A stretch of 64,000 nt of DNA. Source: an uncultured Bacteroidales bacterium (GTDB taxonomy: Bacteria; Bacteroidota; Bacteroidia; Bacteroidales; FEN-979). This document shows, one piece after another, positions 42,145 to 52,423 of this stretch. The stretch is from the NCBI GenBank assembly GCA_903877385.1, contig CAIRDP010000019.1:1-64000 (forward strand), read 5' to 3'. The notes under the pieces are model-generated. The model was given only the letters and a program-made list of their open reading frames with translations. It did no database searches and was not told the DNA's origin. The position numbers and the translations under genes are program-made. The stretch's first letter is position 1, and the number at the start of each line of letters is the position of its first letter.

Positions 42145-45100
42145 ATGAAGAAAAAAACCTTACTGCTCTTACTTTTTCTGCTTTCAGGATACTTCAGGCT
42201 CGAAGCCCAAAATCGCAATCCTGTAAGCATCGCAAAAGGGTTATCCGGAACTGAAATTCAGAATCCCAACCTCGTAACTCTCGCAAACGGGGCTTCTTTT
42301 GAAGCATCTTCGGTTCTCTCAAATCCTCCTACCCTGGGCCGGCCTGCCAACATAGCCAGGGAAATCTACGAAAAGCGCTGGGAATCAAACAACGAAAAGG
42401 AAGGCGCCTGGATCAGCGTGAAATGGGGGAAGATGCAAACCCTTAAGGAATTATGGATCATGACCCGCTCAAAGCCTTACGACATTGCCTTTGAGCCTGA
42501 TGAGTATGATGGACGGTATGCTCTTCCACGCAAGGTCAGGATCTCATTTTCCGACGGCACAGGCATGGAAACGGAACTCCGCAATGCCGGATATTTCCAG
42601 GTCATAACCTTACCCGAAGCCATACATACTGAGCTGCTCAAAATCACCATTGAACAGGTATGGGAAGGTTCAGTAGCCGGGAACACCGGGCTTTGCAAGG
42701 TCAAGGCTTTTGCCACACCGCATCAGGCAGATTTTGACCTCCAAACCTTCGAAATGTACGACATCAAAGATGGTATTCCACTGCAATCGGCCGAACTGAA
42801 AATTATCAATCCGGGCGGCGTTATCCAAGGCGCCCGCCTGTTCCTGGAGATTGACGGGAAAAAGACCGGTATGTTGGACCTCGAGGAAATCCCTCCTAAT
42901 TCAGTCTCTGCACAACAAATCAGGATACCGGCTCCTTTTGCCGTGGGTAATTTAACCTGTGCACTCAAAACCAAAGACCGGCGTTTCCCCAACACCCGTC
43001 CTTTCACGATTACACCATATTACAAAAATTATTTCGATGCGGGCGAAATAGACATCATGGCCGCCAGCCACAACGACCTGGGCTGGCTTAACACCCAGGC
43101 CATCACTGCTGATTATCGTGCCGATGTGCTGATCGCGCCGGCGCTGGACCTGATGAAAACCAGCCCGGATTTCAAGTATACAATGGAATCTGTGGAATAC
43201 CTGAAGGAATTCCTTGTACGCCACCCCGAACGCAAGGATGAACTGATCCAGCGCATTCGTGAGAAACGTTTCGCCTTTGGCGCCAGTTATGTTCAGAATC
43301 TCCAGGCTCATGTTGGCCAGGAAAAGCTGGTGCGTCAGTTCTATTATGGGAAGCGCTGGCTCAAAGAGAACTTCCCGGCTTGCGATACCCGATTTTACAT
43401 CAATACCGATGTTCCCGGACTGACTTATCAGTTGCCCCAGATCCTGAAGAAATCGGGTATCGATTACATCGTACAAGGCCGTTTCCCCTGGGGATTTTAT
43501 TACTGGCAGGGATTGGACGGCACAGTCATCCCCATGTTTGCCTTTCGATACGGTTCCGATTCCAGCCTGATGAATCCTAAAGGCAGTACAGGCTACCTGA
43601 AATTCCTGGATGAGAGGGAATATTACTACAAACCCCGTCGGTTGCCCAAATCGGTGTTATATGATTTCAATTCCGATTTTCTCCCTCCCTGCCCTGCCCT
43701 GATCTCATTTGCAAAGGACCAGAATACAGTTATGGAAAAATTCGCAATTCAATGGAATACTCATTTTAAAAATGAACCTGGCAAGCAGATTACCCCTCCC
43801 AAAATCCGTTTTGTCGAGCCGAATACCGCCCTTAAAGAATTTTTCGGCCATGGTGAGTTGAATATCGAAACCGTGAAGGGTGATTGGCCCATGTCGTGGG
43901 CCTATTACGATGAACCCGGGCACCGTGAGGGTTTGCTGATGGGTAGGAAAGGCCATAATGCTTTGCTGAAAGCCGAAGGATTGTTTGCCGGTATGAATGC
44001 CATAGATCCGAAAATAAATTACCCTCAGGATCAGTTCGACCGGGGCTGGATGGCCAACTGCTGGCCCGATCACGGCTGGGGAGGGAACCGCGGAATTATA
44101 GGAGACCAGGTTTGCGTGGATTCCTATGCCAGGTCGCTACGCATAGGCGACTCACTGGTGGATGTCGCCCGGAAGCTGTTGCTGAAACTCGTCCCCGGGG
44201 GAACATCCGCGCAGATCCCTGTGGTGATTTACAATCCCTGCAGCTGGGTCCGTAGCGATGTGGCTATCTCGAGGATCAACTATCCCTCTAACTGGAAAGG
44301 CCTGGAAATACAGGATGCCAGCGGTAATGCAATCAGCAGTGAACTGATCACTGTGATTCCCGAAAAACAGGAAATTGAACTGGCGATAGAAGCTACGGAT
44401 GTTCCCCCTCTGGGTTATAAGACCTATTATGCCTGTGAATCCGGGGCTTTCCCACCGGGCTGCCGGGAGATCCAGGGCGATTCGATAGAAAATGACCTGG
44501 TCAAAGTGAAGTTCGGTAAGGGGGGGATCTCGGGACTGTTCGACAAAGTGAAAAAGCTGGATGTGCTCCGTACCGATAAATTCTTCGGAGGGGAAGTCAT
44601 CCAGGTTGAAGCGCCTACCGTGGCCTGGGAAAACCAGGAAGCGGTGAACATGAACGATTTCGACAAAACCAGTCTGCACGAATTCCGGACCATCCGCGCT
44701 GTTGAAAGTCCTGTCAGGTATATTATTGAAAAAGAGGCTAAGATGAAATACTTCACCTTACGTGAACGGTTCATCCTGAATAAACATGATCGCGGGCTGA
44801 TCGTCGAAACCGATGTGCTGGACTGGACAGGGGAGAAATCCAGGGAATTGCGTATCGTTTTCCCGCTCAATATGGACCGATCTTTCGAGGCAACCTATGA
44901 TGTGCCCTTTGGCCGCGTAGAGATGAACCGCGACAACGTGGATTATTCCTACCTGCCCGAAAACTATGAATGCCAGTTTGTGCCCGAACGCTATGGCCGG
45001 AAGAACCTGCCTTTTAGGGAAGCCGTAAACTGGGTGGATGTTTCTACGGGGAATTATAAAGGGAACGGCTGCCTGTTTGCCTCGGACATAACGGTTCACC

Positions 45101-45672
45101 TCTTTCGCGACGAAACTGCGAACCCCGTGGACTATCCACTTGTACAGCATGTCTTGCTTTCAACCCGTGCAAGTTTCGGATGGAACCCGAAATATTCGTT
45201 CACCCAGAAGGGATCGCACAGCTATCGTATGGTGTTATACCCGCACGACGGGAACTGGAGGTTTGCCTGCCAGCAGGGAATGGCATTCAATAATCCTCTG
45301 ACGGCAGTTTGCGGAAAAGCGGAAACAATGCATGAAGCAAAAATGGAGACCAGGCCGGGAGCAAAACATGAGCCAGGAACAAACACCGCACCGCTACTTT
45401 TTTCAGCAAGTTTCCTTGAGGTATCGCCGTCAAACATCATGGTCTCTGCGTTTAAAAAGGCCGAGGATGGCAAGGGGACTGTCATCAGGTTTTACGAATG
45501 GGAAGGGCGTTATTCCAAAGCCAGGATTACAGGTTTCCAACCCTTTACCAGGGCCTTTCTCACCGATATGCTGGAATACAACATCAGTGAGCTGCCCGTC
45601 GATGCCGATGGAAGCCTGGAGATCCCGGTGAAGCCGTATGAGATCATTACCCTGCGCACTTACATGGAATAA
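42145..45672 (+). CDS. Secreted GH38-family alpha-mannosidase-like enzyme
   Basis: The 1175-residue protein has a signal peptide (MKKKTLLLLLFLLSGYFRLEAQ), a discoidin-like N-terminal domain (about 30-190), then a GH38 catalytic region. SHNDLGWL (near 307) matches the HxDxxW metal-site motif, and YINTDVPGLTYQLPQIL (near 417) contains the probable nucleophile Asp. The C-terminal half contains beta-rich mannosidase domains (about 700-1175). Zinc-dependent retaining hydrolysis of alpha-mannosides is the family function; the real substrate may be another pectic sugar. Its stop lies two bases from the convergent aldolase gene. Confidence 0.75.
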   Translation: MKKKTLLLLLFLLSGYFRLEAQNRNPVSIAKGLSGTEIQNPNLVTLANGASFEASSVLSNPPTLGRPANIAREIYEKRWESNNEKEGAWISVKWGKMQTLKELWIMTRSKPYDIAFEPDEYDGRYALPRKVRISFSDGTGMETELRNAGYFQVITLPEAIHTELLKITIEQVWEGSVAGNTGLCKVKAFATPHQADFDLQTFEMYDIKDGIPLQSAELKIINPGGVIQGARLFLEIDGKKTGMLDLEEIPPNSVSAQQIRIPAPFAVGNLTCALKTKDRRFPNTRPFTITPYYKNYFDAGEIDIMAASHNDLGWLNTQAITADYRADVLIAPALDLMKTSPDFKYTMESVEYLKEFLVRHPERKDELIQRIREKRFAFGASYVQNLQAHVGQEKLVRQFYYGKRWLKENFPACDTRFYINTDVPGLTYQLPQILKKSGIDYIVQGRFPWGFYYWQGLDGTVIPMFAFRYGSDSSLMNPKGSTGYLKFLDEREYYYKPRRLPKSVLYDFNSDFLPPCPALISFAKDQNTVMEKFAIQWNTHFKNEPGKQITPPKIRFVEPNTALKEFFGHGELNIETVKGDWPMSWAYYDEPGHREGLLMGRKGHNALLKAEGLFAGMNAIDPKINYPQDQFDRGWMANCWPDHGWGGNRGIIGDQVCVDSYARSLRIGDSLVDVARKLLLKLVPGGTSAQIPVVIYNPCSWVRSDVAISRINYPSNWKGLEIQDASGNAISSELITVIPEKQEIELAIEATDVPPLGYKTYYACESGAFPPGCREIQGDSIENDLVKVKFGKGGISGLFDKVKKLDVLRTDKFFGGEVIQVEAPTVAWENQEAVNMNDFDKTSLHEFRTIRAVESPVRYIIEKEAKMKYFTLRERFILNKHDRGLIVETDVLDWTGEKSRELRIVFPLNMDRSFEATYDVPFGRVEMNRDNVDYSYLPENYECQFVPERYGRKNLPFREAVNWVDVSTGNYKGNGCLFASDITVHLFRDETANPVDYPLVQHVLLSTRASFGWNPKYSFTQKGSHSYRMVLYPHDGNWRFACQQGMAFNNPLTAVCGKAETMHEAKMETRPGAKHEPGTNTAPLLFSASFLEVSPSNIMVSAFKKAEDGKGTVIRFYEWEGRYSKARITGFQPFTRAFLTDMLEYNISELPVDADGSLEIPVKPYEIITLRTYME

Positions 45673-45674
45673 TT

Positions 45675-46976
45675 TCACTTCTCCAGGAAAACCTTGCGCA
45701 GATCTTCCACCTGCTCATCGCTGATGGGCGTCATTTGTCCAAGGGGAGCGCCGGATATTATGGATTTTGCACTGAATTCGGCTATCTCCAGGCGGTCGAA
45801 CGTTTGTAAGAGCTTATCCCCTGTGAACAGCACGGAGTCGTTGCCGATAATAACTCCAGGGTTGCCGGTGGAAAGCAGTCGGGGTATATTCGTAGTGGAA
45901 GGCGAAAGTGCATCAAATGAAACGGTTGGCAGATCCTGCAGGAATATCCAGCTTTCGGGTATGGTCCTTACGTTCATCCTGGTATTGGTGATCCCGAACG
46001 CCATCAGGCAGGGGCTTTGGGTTTGAATAATGGAATTGATGCCCTGGTTTTCCCTGTAAATTCTCTCATGCAGCCATGCTGCATGGCTGGGGATTTTACC
46101 TGCTTCTCTTTTCCCCTCGCTGACCTGAACGATATCTTCCCTTTCAATCTCCCATTTGGTTTTTCCGGCCGGGGTGATCAGGAAATCATTTCCCTTGCAT
46201 CTTACCGAAGCTGTTCCATAGGTGCTGATCATAAATCCCTGCTGGCAGGCGCGATCCATAATTTCACAAACAGAGGATCTCAGTTCGGCCTCATCAGCAG
46301 TATGAGAAACAGTTTCCATCCCAGGCATGGGTGTAGGTAGTTGGCGGCCAAATGAACTGATCTGTTCGTCGCTCAGGTACCTTATATCGCCCAGTATTTT
46401 GCCATAAAGGATGGTTCTCGCACAATACTCCAGTGTTTCAAAACGGCGGTAGACATCCGCCAGGCTTGAACCGCCTATAACAGCCCCATGGTTTTCCATG
46501 ACCACTGCATTGAAGCCTTTGCTGAACTGCTCCTCGATTTTCACACCCAGGACCTCGCTCCCGGGTAATTCGTACCCTGCATAACCTATGTTTCCGCAGA
46601 TTCTCCGGGCATTGGCAATGGCCCTGGTATCGGGGATCTGCCTTGCAATACTGAAGGATACCAGTGCCGGTGGATGGGCATGAATGATGGCTTTGATATC
46701 GGGGCGGGAATTATATACAGCCTTATGAAAAGGATACTCTGAAGAGGGTTTATGCGGACCGCTGATCTTCCCGCCGGATTCGATGTGGATAATGTCGGAA
46801 GCTTGAAGAGTCCCTTTATCTATGGCCGCAGGGCTTATCCATATATCCCCGTTCTCATCCCTGACTGAGATATTGCCTCCGGATGTCGTGGTAAGTCCAT
46901 CCCGGTATATTCGTTGGATGATGAATGATATTGATTCGGCCGGACTCATTTCGTCCATGGTTTTTCTTGTATTCAT
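45675..46976 (-). CDS. Two-domain class II aldolase (probable rhamnulose-1-phosphate aldolase)
   Basis: The N-terminal half has the zinc-aldolase motifs SSEYPFHKA (catalytic Glu), HAHPP and ENHGAV (zinc His). The C-terminal half repeats the fold but has TQSPCL for HAHPP and GNDSVL for ENHGAV, so its metal site is lost. In Bacteroides rhamnose operons a class II aldolase cleaves L-rhamnulose 1-phosphate to DHAP and L-lactaldehyde. The neighbouring kinase, isomerase and transporter support that role. It is the last gene of the catabolic operon, 40 bp after the kinase. Confidence 0.7.
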   Translation of the reverse strand: MNTRKTMDEMSPAESISFIIQRIYRDGLTTTSGGNISVRDENGDIWISPAAIDKGTLQASDIIHIESGGKISGPHKPSSEYPFHKAVYNSRPDIKAIIHAHPPALVSFSIARQIPDTRAIANARRICGNIGYAGYELPGSEVLGVKIEEQFSKGFNAVVMENHGAVIGGSSLADVYRRFETLEYCARTILYGKILGDIRYLSDEQISSFGRQLPTPMPGMETVSHTADEAELRSSVCEIMDRACQQGFMISTYGTASVRCKGNDFLITPAGKTKWEIEREDIVQVSEGKREAGKIPSHAAWLHERIYRENQGINSIIQTQSPCLMAFGITNTRMNVRTIPESWIFLQDLPTVSFDALSPSTTNIPRLLSTGNPGVIIGNDSVLFTGDKLLQTFDRLEIAEFSAKSIISGAPLGQMTPISDEQVEDLRKVFLEK

Positions 46977-47016
46977 CGATGTTTTTTTTCGATGCCTCCC
47001 CCCAGGTCGCTGCTGT

Positions 47017-48396
47017 TCATTGAGTTCGGCTATTTATTTTGAATGCTTCAATTTTTCTGAGTCCCAGCTCTGCTCCAGGCTCATTCCCTTTGAAAACCTT
47101 ATTCCAGATCACCATAGCCGCACCCAGGGCGGTGGCATTATCCATTTTCGATGCATAGACCGTTTTCCCGGGCAGCAGCGTCGCCATCAGGCGCATGAAA
47201 ATTTCATTTCGGGCAAATCCGCCGGTGACGTATACTCTTTTCGTTATATCCTGTTGCGGGATCACCAGCTTAAGGGATTTCATTCCTGCCAGGCTCAGAT
47301 CAACGATCAGTTTGTGATACGCCTCTTCGAAATCAGCAAACAAAGATAAATCAACAGGGGGGCATTGATTCGCCTCGCATGGTTCCCTGGTGAAAACAGG
47401 CGGTTGTTCAAGGAATTTATCCAGCAGGCGTTCATCGGGCTTTACACGCTTATAGTTAGCGGTTTCCTGCTTGAAAAACGAGGCGATCTGCCCGGTATAA
47501 ACCTCGTGGAAATGACCCATGAAAAACCGGGTTGATTTGACCTGGTTTTGATTTACGCCCAGGTAGCATAGTGCATCCTGTTTCAGCTGATCCAACGTTA
47601 AAGGTTCCTGGTTGAAGGGATTCATAAAAATGCACCATGTTCCGGATGAAACCAGGATAAACGGGTCAGGACTGCCTTTTAAATATGGGACAAGGGACGA
47701 TGAGCTGTCGTGAATGCCAATCCCGGCCTGGATAGTTTTGCCTTCGGGGCTGATCTCATGGGTTTCATAATTCGGAACAGGATGGGGGAGGGTGATGCCT
47801 TCATCGTCAAGCCATGGATGATAGCGCTTTTTATCGAAGTTCCACATTGCGGTATGACAGCCTATAGAAGTAAGATCTGCCCGGATCTCCTTACTGAGCA
47901 GGAAAGATAAATACTGTGGGAAATGCAGGATCGTATGTACATTCGCAAATAGTCCCGGTTTATGTTTCTTCAGCCAGAGGATCTGCAGGCCCGAATTGAG
48001 CATTCCCAGGGCAGGGGAGGCGGTATTCCTGCTGAATTCCCCTATGCCGCCGTAGCGTTCGTAAAAACCGGCAATGACATCCGCAGGCATGGGCTTTAAA
48101 TAATTGTAAACAGGCGCAAGTCTTTGTCCGTTTGAATCGAGATAAACCAGGGAAGCCCCGTAAGTTGCGAAGTTTACGGCCCTGAGGTCATAATCCCTGC
48201 TCAGTGCAAGCCGGCTGATCCCAAAGATAATCCATTCTTCAATTTTTTCGATGTCGTCGCAGGGGAAGCCATCCTCATCAAGGCATTCTTTGAATTGCTG
48301 TTCTTCCAGGCTGAGCAGTTTCAGCTGGCGGTCAAACAGGAGTATCTTTTTATTGGTCTTCCCTATATCGAACACGGCAATCACATCCAGGGCCAT
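47017..48396 (-). CDS. rhaB: FGGY-family carbohydrate kinase, probable L-rhamnulokinase
   Basis: This is an FGGY kinase with the N-terminal phosphate loop (DIGKTNKKILLFD) and a C-terminal ATP-site region (VYVTGGFARNEIF, followed by NATALGAAM). It should phosphorylate L-rhamnulose to L-rhamnulose 1-phosphate in the cytosol. The family covers several sugar kinases and is diverged here. The assignment rests on its place between rhamnosidase, isomerase and aldolase genes. Its ATG is three bases after the GH78 stop, so translation is tightly coupled. Confidence 0.75.
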   Translation of the reverse strand: MALDVIAVFDIGKTNKKILLFDRQLKLLSLEEQQFKECLDEDGFPCDDIEKIEEWIIFGISRLALSRDYDLRAVNFATYGASLVYLDSNGQRLAPVYNYLKPMPADVIAGFYERYGGIGEFSRNTASPALGMLNSGLQILWLKKHKPGLFANVHTILHFPQYLSFLLSKEIRADLTSIGCHTAMWNFDKKRYHPWLDDEGITLPHPVPNYETHEISPEGKTIQAGIGIHDSSSSLVPYLKGSPDPFILVSSGTWCIFMNPFNQEPLTLDQLKQDALCYLGVNQNQVKSTRFFMGHFHEVYTGQIASFFKQETANYKRVKPDERLLDKFLEQPPVFTREPCEANQCPPVDLSLFADFEEAYHKLIVDLSLAGMKSLKLVIPQQDITKRVYVTGGFARNEIFMRLMATLLPGKTVYASKMDNATALGAAMVIWNKVFKGNEPGAELGLRKIEAFKINSRTQ

Positions 48397-48399
48397 GAT

Positions 48400-51129
48400 C
48401 TATTGTTTAACAGTAAACCTGTATTTTCCTGAACCTGTTGTAACGACAACGAATCCGGGAACCCTCCCTTTGACCACCAGGTCTGTTACAGCATTCAAAG
48501 GTTTCCCGCTTTCGGTGACCAAAGCTTCATCCTTCGCCGGGATATAAATGGAAGCGTTCGTATTTGCAGGGATTTCCACGTTCAGCTCCAGGCTGCCGTC
48601 CCCGGTGATCCAGGATGAAGAAAGCATTCCGTAATTTGTCATCAGGCATGCAGAGGCATTGGTAAGTTCCTTCTCAATAAAAGGTTGTATCCTGGTTTTT
48701 TTATACCCTGGCCCGTCCGTCTCCGTGTTAATCCCGGCAACCACCCGGTACATCCAGTCGCCTATGGCTCCATAGGCATAATGGTTGAATGAATTCATGT
48801 TGGGGGTCTGCAGTGAGCTGTCGGGCCTGATTCCATCCCATCTTTCCCAGATCGTGGTTGCGCCCATTTTTACAGGATACAACCAGGAAGGATAAGTTTC
48901 GTTGAGCAGTAATTTATAGGCCATATCGGTTTTCCCGAAGCGGCTGAGAACATCGCAGAGGTAGGGTGTGCCTAAGAAACCCGTGGTGAGATGGTTGTTG
49001 TAATTTTTAATGTTCTGCACAAGCCGTTCAACCGCCTGTTCCCTTATATTTTCGGGGAGCATGTCGAACCGGAGGGCAAGGACATATGCGGTCTGGGTTC
49101 CTGAAACCAGGCGGCCTCCCGCTGTTACATACTCGTGATTGAATGCTTCTTTAATATTCCTGAGGAGGACTGTATAATGAGAAACATCATCGGTTTTGCC
49201 GAGAATGCTTGCGGCAGCTATCAACAACTGGGTGGAATGTGCCCAGAAACACTGGGCGATCAGGTATTTATCGGTAACCGCGGCACGTCCTCCGTCATCC
49301 ACCGAAGGACTGTAAAACAGCCAGTCGCCAAAATGGGAGCCGGTATTCCACAAATTATCCTTGCTCTGGGATGTCATATAACCGACCCAGGCTTTCATGC
49401 TGTTATATTGGTCCGATAAGATTTTCCTGTCGCCGTAAGCCAGGTACATATTCATGGGAACGATGGTGGCAACATCAGCCCATCCGGTAGATCCACCCGA
49501 TCTTTCTCCTAAAACATTGGGAATTACATGGGGTACCGCTCCATCGGGGAACTGATCCAGGGCCACATCTTTTAGCCATTTGACAAAGAAATTATGCACA
49601 CCCATATTGAATGTTGCAGTCGCTGAAAACACCTGTGCATCCCCGGTCCACCCAAGGCGTTCATCCCTTTGCGGGCAGTCGGTGGGCACATCCAGGAAAT
49701 TTCCTTTCTGCCCCCATTGTATGTTGTGCTGCAGCTGGTTGACCAGGCTGCTGGAGCAGGTAAACGTGCCGCCTGGTTGCATGTCGGAATACAAGGCGAA
49801 GGCGGTGAAGTTATCCGGGTTTATTGCTTCTTTCAGACCTTCGATTTTGATATACCTGAAACCATGAAAAGTAAAATGGGGTTCAAAGGTTTCCACCCCT
49901 TCCCCCCTGAGTATATAAATATCCCTGGCTTTTGCCGACCTGAGATTTTCGGTATAGAAATTACCGGCTTTATCCAGGATCTCAGCATGCTTTATAGTGA
50001 TGGTGTCGCCTTTCTTTCCCGAGATCCTTACGGTTACAAAACCAACCAGGTTCTGGCCGAAATCAATGAGCTGTTCACCCGAAGGGGATTTGAATATTTT
50101 GACAGGTTTAAACTGTTCGTGTTTCCTGATAGGTTCGTTGTAAGTTGCGACCAGGTCAGCAACTGGTGAGGGATGGATGATAACAGGGACCCATTTTGAG
50201 TCGTCGTAGCCGGGCATGGCCCAGCCGGTCTTTTCGTTACGGTTGTCGATGGTTTCTCCATGATAGATCTCGGAGCTCATGATGGAGCCTGTAGATGACT
50301 TCCAGCTTCCATCCGATACTATGGTTTCAGTTGTTCCATCGGTGTATTGTATCTCCAGTTGAAAGAGCAGGGCGGTATATTCTCCGTATTCGTGATTATG
50401 CCTGCCCCAGGCTATGTAACCTGCATACCAGCCGTTTCCCAGAGTTACTGCAATGGCATTATTTCCCTGCTTTATACCGGAGCTAACATCGTATACCTGG
50501 TACTGTATCCTCTTGCGGTAGTCGGTCCATCCGGGGGTGAAAAAAGAATCGCCCAAACGTTGGCCGTTAATCTGGGCCTCATACATTCCAAGGGCCGAGA
50601 TATAGGCGGTAGCCGACCTGACCTGCTTTTTTGCCGTAAATGTTTTACGGAATAAAGGACAGGCTTCGGATCTGGCGAATCCTGCCGTATCCTGCATGAT
50701 CCATTTCGCTTTCCAGTCATTGGCTGAAAAAAAGGCGGTTTGCCAGTAAGCGACCTGGCTCCACTGTGAAACCTTACCGTGATTGTCCCATACTCTCACT
50801 TGCCAGTAATAACGGGTTCCCGGCTGAAGATCCGGACCTTTATAAGTCACATATACCGAGGAATCGGAGAGTACTTTCTTTGAATTCCACACCAGGTTTT
50901 TCTCTTTTGAAAGACCGGGGATGTTGTCACTTACTTTTATTTCATATGCGGTTTGCATTACATTTCGCTGATCCGAGGCCAGTTGCCAGCTGAACCTCGG
51001 CCGGGCCATATCCAGTCCTACCGGGTCGATCCGGTCTTCGGTCATTATACTCCGTACTTTAACCTGGCCGAAGCCGGCAAAGCAGGGTGTCAGCAGCAGT
51101 ACTGAAAGAATAAGGTTTCGGGTTTTCAT
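48400..51129 (-). CDS. GH78 alpha-L-rhamnosidase, secreted
   Basis: The 909-residue product has a signal peptide (MKTRNLILSVLLLTPCFAGFGQ), an N-terminal fibronectin-like domain (about 25-135), a rhamnosidase beta-sandwich domain and an (alpha/alpha)6 catalytic barrel. The pattern DCPQRDERLGWTGDAQVF (near 483-500) contains the general acid Glu. It releases terminal L-rhamnose from rhamnogalacturonans, flavonoids or saponins by inversion. No sorting domain is present, so it may be periplasmic. It lies 11 bp after the isomerase gene. Confidence 0.9.
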   Translation of the reverse strand: MKTRNLILSVLLLTPCFAGFGQVKVRSIMTEDRIDPVGLDMARPRFSWQLASDQRNVMQTAYEIKVSDNIPGLSKEKNLVWNSKKVLSDSSVYVTYKGPDLQPGTRYYWQVRVWDNHGKVSQWSQVAYWQTAFFSANDWKAKWIMQDTAGFARSEACPLFRKTFTAKKQVRSATAYISALGMYEAQINGQRLGDSFFTPGWTDYRKRIQYQVYDVSSGIKQGNNAIAVTLGNGWYAGYIAWGRHNHEYGEYTALLFQLEIQYTDGTTETIVSDGSWKSSTGSIMSSEIYHGETIDNRNEKTGWAMPGYDDSKWVPVIIHPSPVADLVATYNEPIRKHEQFKPVKIFKSPSGEQLIDFGQNLVGFVTVRISGKKGDTITIKHAEILDKAGNFYTENLRSAKARDIYILRGEGVETFEPHFTFHGFRYIKIEGLKEAINPDNFTAFALYSDMQPGGTFTCSSSLVNQLQHNIQWGQKGNFLDVPTDCPQRDERLGWTGDAQVFSATATFNMGVHNFFVKWLKDVALDQFPDGAVPHVIPNVLGERSGGSTGWADVATIVPMNMYLAYGDRKILSDQYNSMKAWVGYMTSQSKDNLWNTGSHFGDWLFYSPSVDDGGRAAVTDKYLIAQCFWAHSTQLLIAAASILGKTDDVSHYTVLLRNIKEAFNHEYVTAGGRLVSGTQTAYVLALRFDMLPENIREQAVERLVQNIKNYNNHLTTGFLGTPYLCDVLSRFGKTDMAYKLLLNETYPSWLYPVKMGATTIWERWDGIRPDSSLQTPNMNSFNHYAYGAIGDWMYRVVAGINTETDGPGYKKTRIQPFIEKELTNASACLMTNYGMLSSSWITGDGSLELNVEIPANTNASIYIPAKDEALVTESGKPLNAVTDLVVKGRVPGFVVVTTGSGKYRFTVKQ

Positions 51130-51140
51130 TTTGTGACAGC

Positions 51141-52409
51141 TTAACTTCTTTTTTTCAGAACGCCGGCTTCGTATTCCTGTATTTCGGCAATGTATTGCTC
51201 ACCCACAGCGACATCCGCAGTAAGGCAATAATAGTCATACACCGCTCCGAAAGGCTTGGTCTTAAGGAGCTCCATGAAAGCAAGGCGCTCGAAGTATTTC
51301 TTTTCTTCCTCCAGCTTTTTCAATTTTTCTGTCGGTTCGAGAAACGCAAACAAAAAAGCCAGTTGAGCTGCCCTGATACCGCTTACATAAGCCCCAATGC
51401 GGTTGATGCTTCCGTCAAAATAATCCAGGGCGATATTGACGCGTTTGACGGCATTTGCCCTGACGATTTCCTGCGCTATTAGCTGGATCTCGTCGTTGAA
51501 AGTGACCACATGGTCGCTGTCCCAGCGTACCCCGCGTGAAACATGCAGCAATATCTCATCGATATACTGGAGTATGGATGAGATTTTATCACCGACCTGT
51601 TCGGTGGGGTGGAAATGCCCGTTGTCGAGACACAGCAGTATATTGTTTTTAACCGCGTATCCCATGTAAAATTCATGGGAGCCTACGACCATAGCCTCGG
51701 AACCAATACCGAAGAGCTTGCATTCAACGGAATCTTTTAAATATTCCGCGGGGTAGCTGATTGCAAAAATTTCATTCAGGGATTTTTTCAGGATGGCACG
51801 ATGGGTGAAACGATCTACAGGTATGTCTTTTGAGCCATCGGGGATCCAGATGTTGTTCACCACCGGGTCGTTCAACTGCTTACCGATGCCTGCAGCTATT
51901 TCCCTGCAACGCTTCACATGTTCCACCCAGAACCTGCGTATCGTTTCGTCTTTGCTTGAGAGAGTAAATCCATCGTCGGCAAAGGGATGTGAGAAACAGG
52001 TTGGGTTGAAATCAATCCCCAGCCCGAGTTTTTTTGCCCAGTCTGTCCAGCTTTGAAAGTGCCGGAGTTCGATCTGGTCACGTTCGACATGCTGATTCTG
52101 AAAATCTCCGTAAATGGCATGAATATTTATCCGCTGACGGCCGGGTACCAGGGTCAGCACTTTTTCAATATCCTGGCGCAATTGCGCCATGTTGCGGGCT
52201 TTCCCGGGATAGTTCCCGTTAACCTGTATTCCTCCGCCCCCCAGTTCGGCATCCGGCCTCTCAAATCCGCTTACATCATCAGCCTGCCAGCAATGCAGGC
52301 TGATCTTAATCTCTTTAAGCCGTTCGATGGCTTTGTCAGTATCAATTCCAAGGCCGGCATATTGTTCCTTTGCGATGGCATAAGCTTTTTTAAGCAGTTC
52401 TTTATCCAT
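51141..52409 (-). CDS. rhaA: L-rhamnose isomerase
   Basis: This 422-residue TIM-barrel enzyme interconverts L-rhamnose and L-rhamnulose. Typical segments are SLHCWQADDVSGFE, GIDFNPTCFSHP, CLDNGHFHPTE (metal ligands Asp and His), RWDSDHVV and the aspartate-rich NIALDYFDGSINR. The length agrees with the E. coli-type enzyme. It lies 14 bp after the transporter gene and 11 bp before the rhamnosidase, in one operon. Confidence 0.95.
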   Translation of the reverse strand: MDKELLKKAYAIAKEQYAGLGIDTDKAIERLKEIKISLHCWQADDVSGFERPDAELGGGGIQVNGNYPGKARNMAQLRQDIEKVLTLVPGRQRINIHAIYGDFQNQHVERDQIELRHFQSWTDWAKKLGLGIDFNPTCFSHPFADDGFTLSSKDETIRRFWVEHVKRCREIAAGIGKQLNDPVVNNIWIPDGSKDIPVDRFTHRAILKKSLNEIFAISYPAEYLKDSVECKLFGIGSEAMVVGSHEFYMGYAVKNNILLCLDNGHFHPTEQVGDKISSILQYIDEILLHVSRGVRWDSDHVVTFNDEIQLIAQEIVRANAVKRVNIALDYFDGSINRIGAYVSGIRAAQLAFLFAFLEPTEKLKKLEEEKKYFERLAFMELLKTKPFGAVYDYYCLTADVAVGEQYIAEIQEYEAGVLKKRS

Positions 52410-52423
52410 GTAGATTTAAATTT

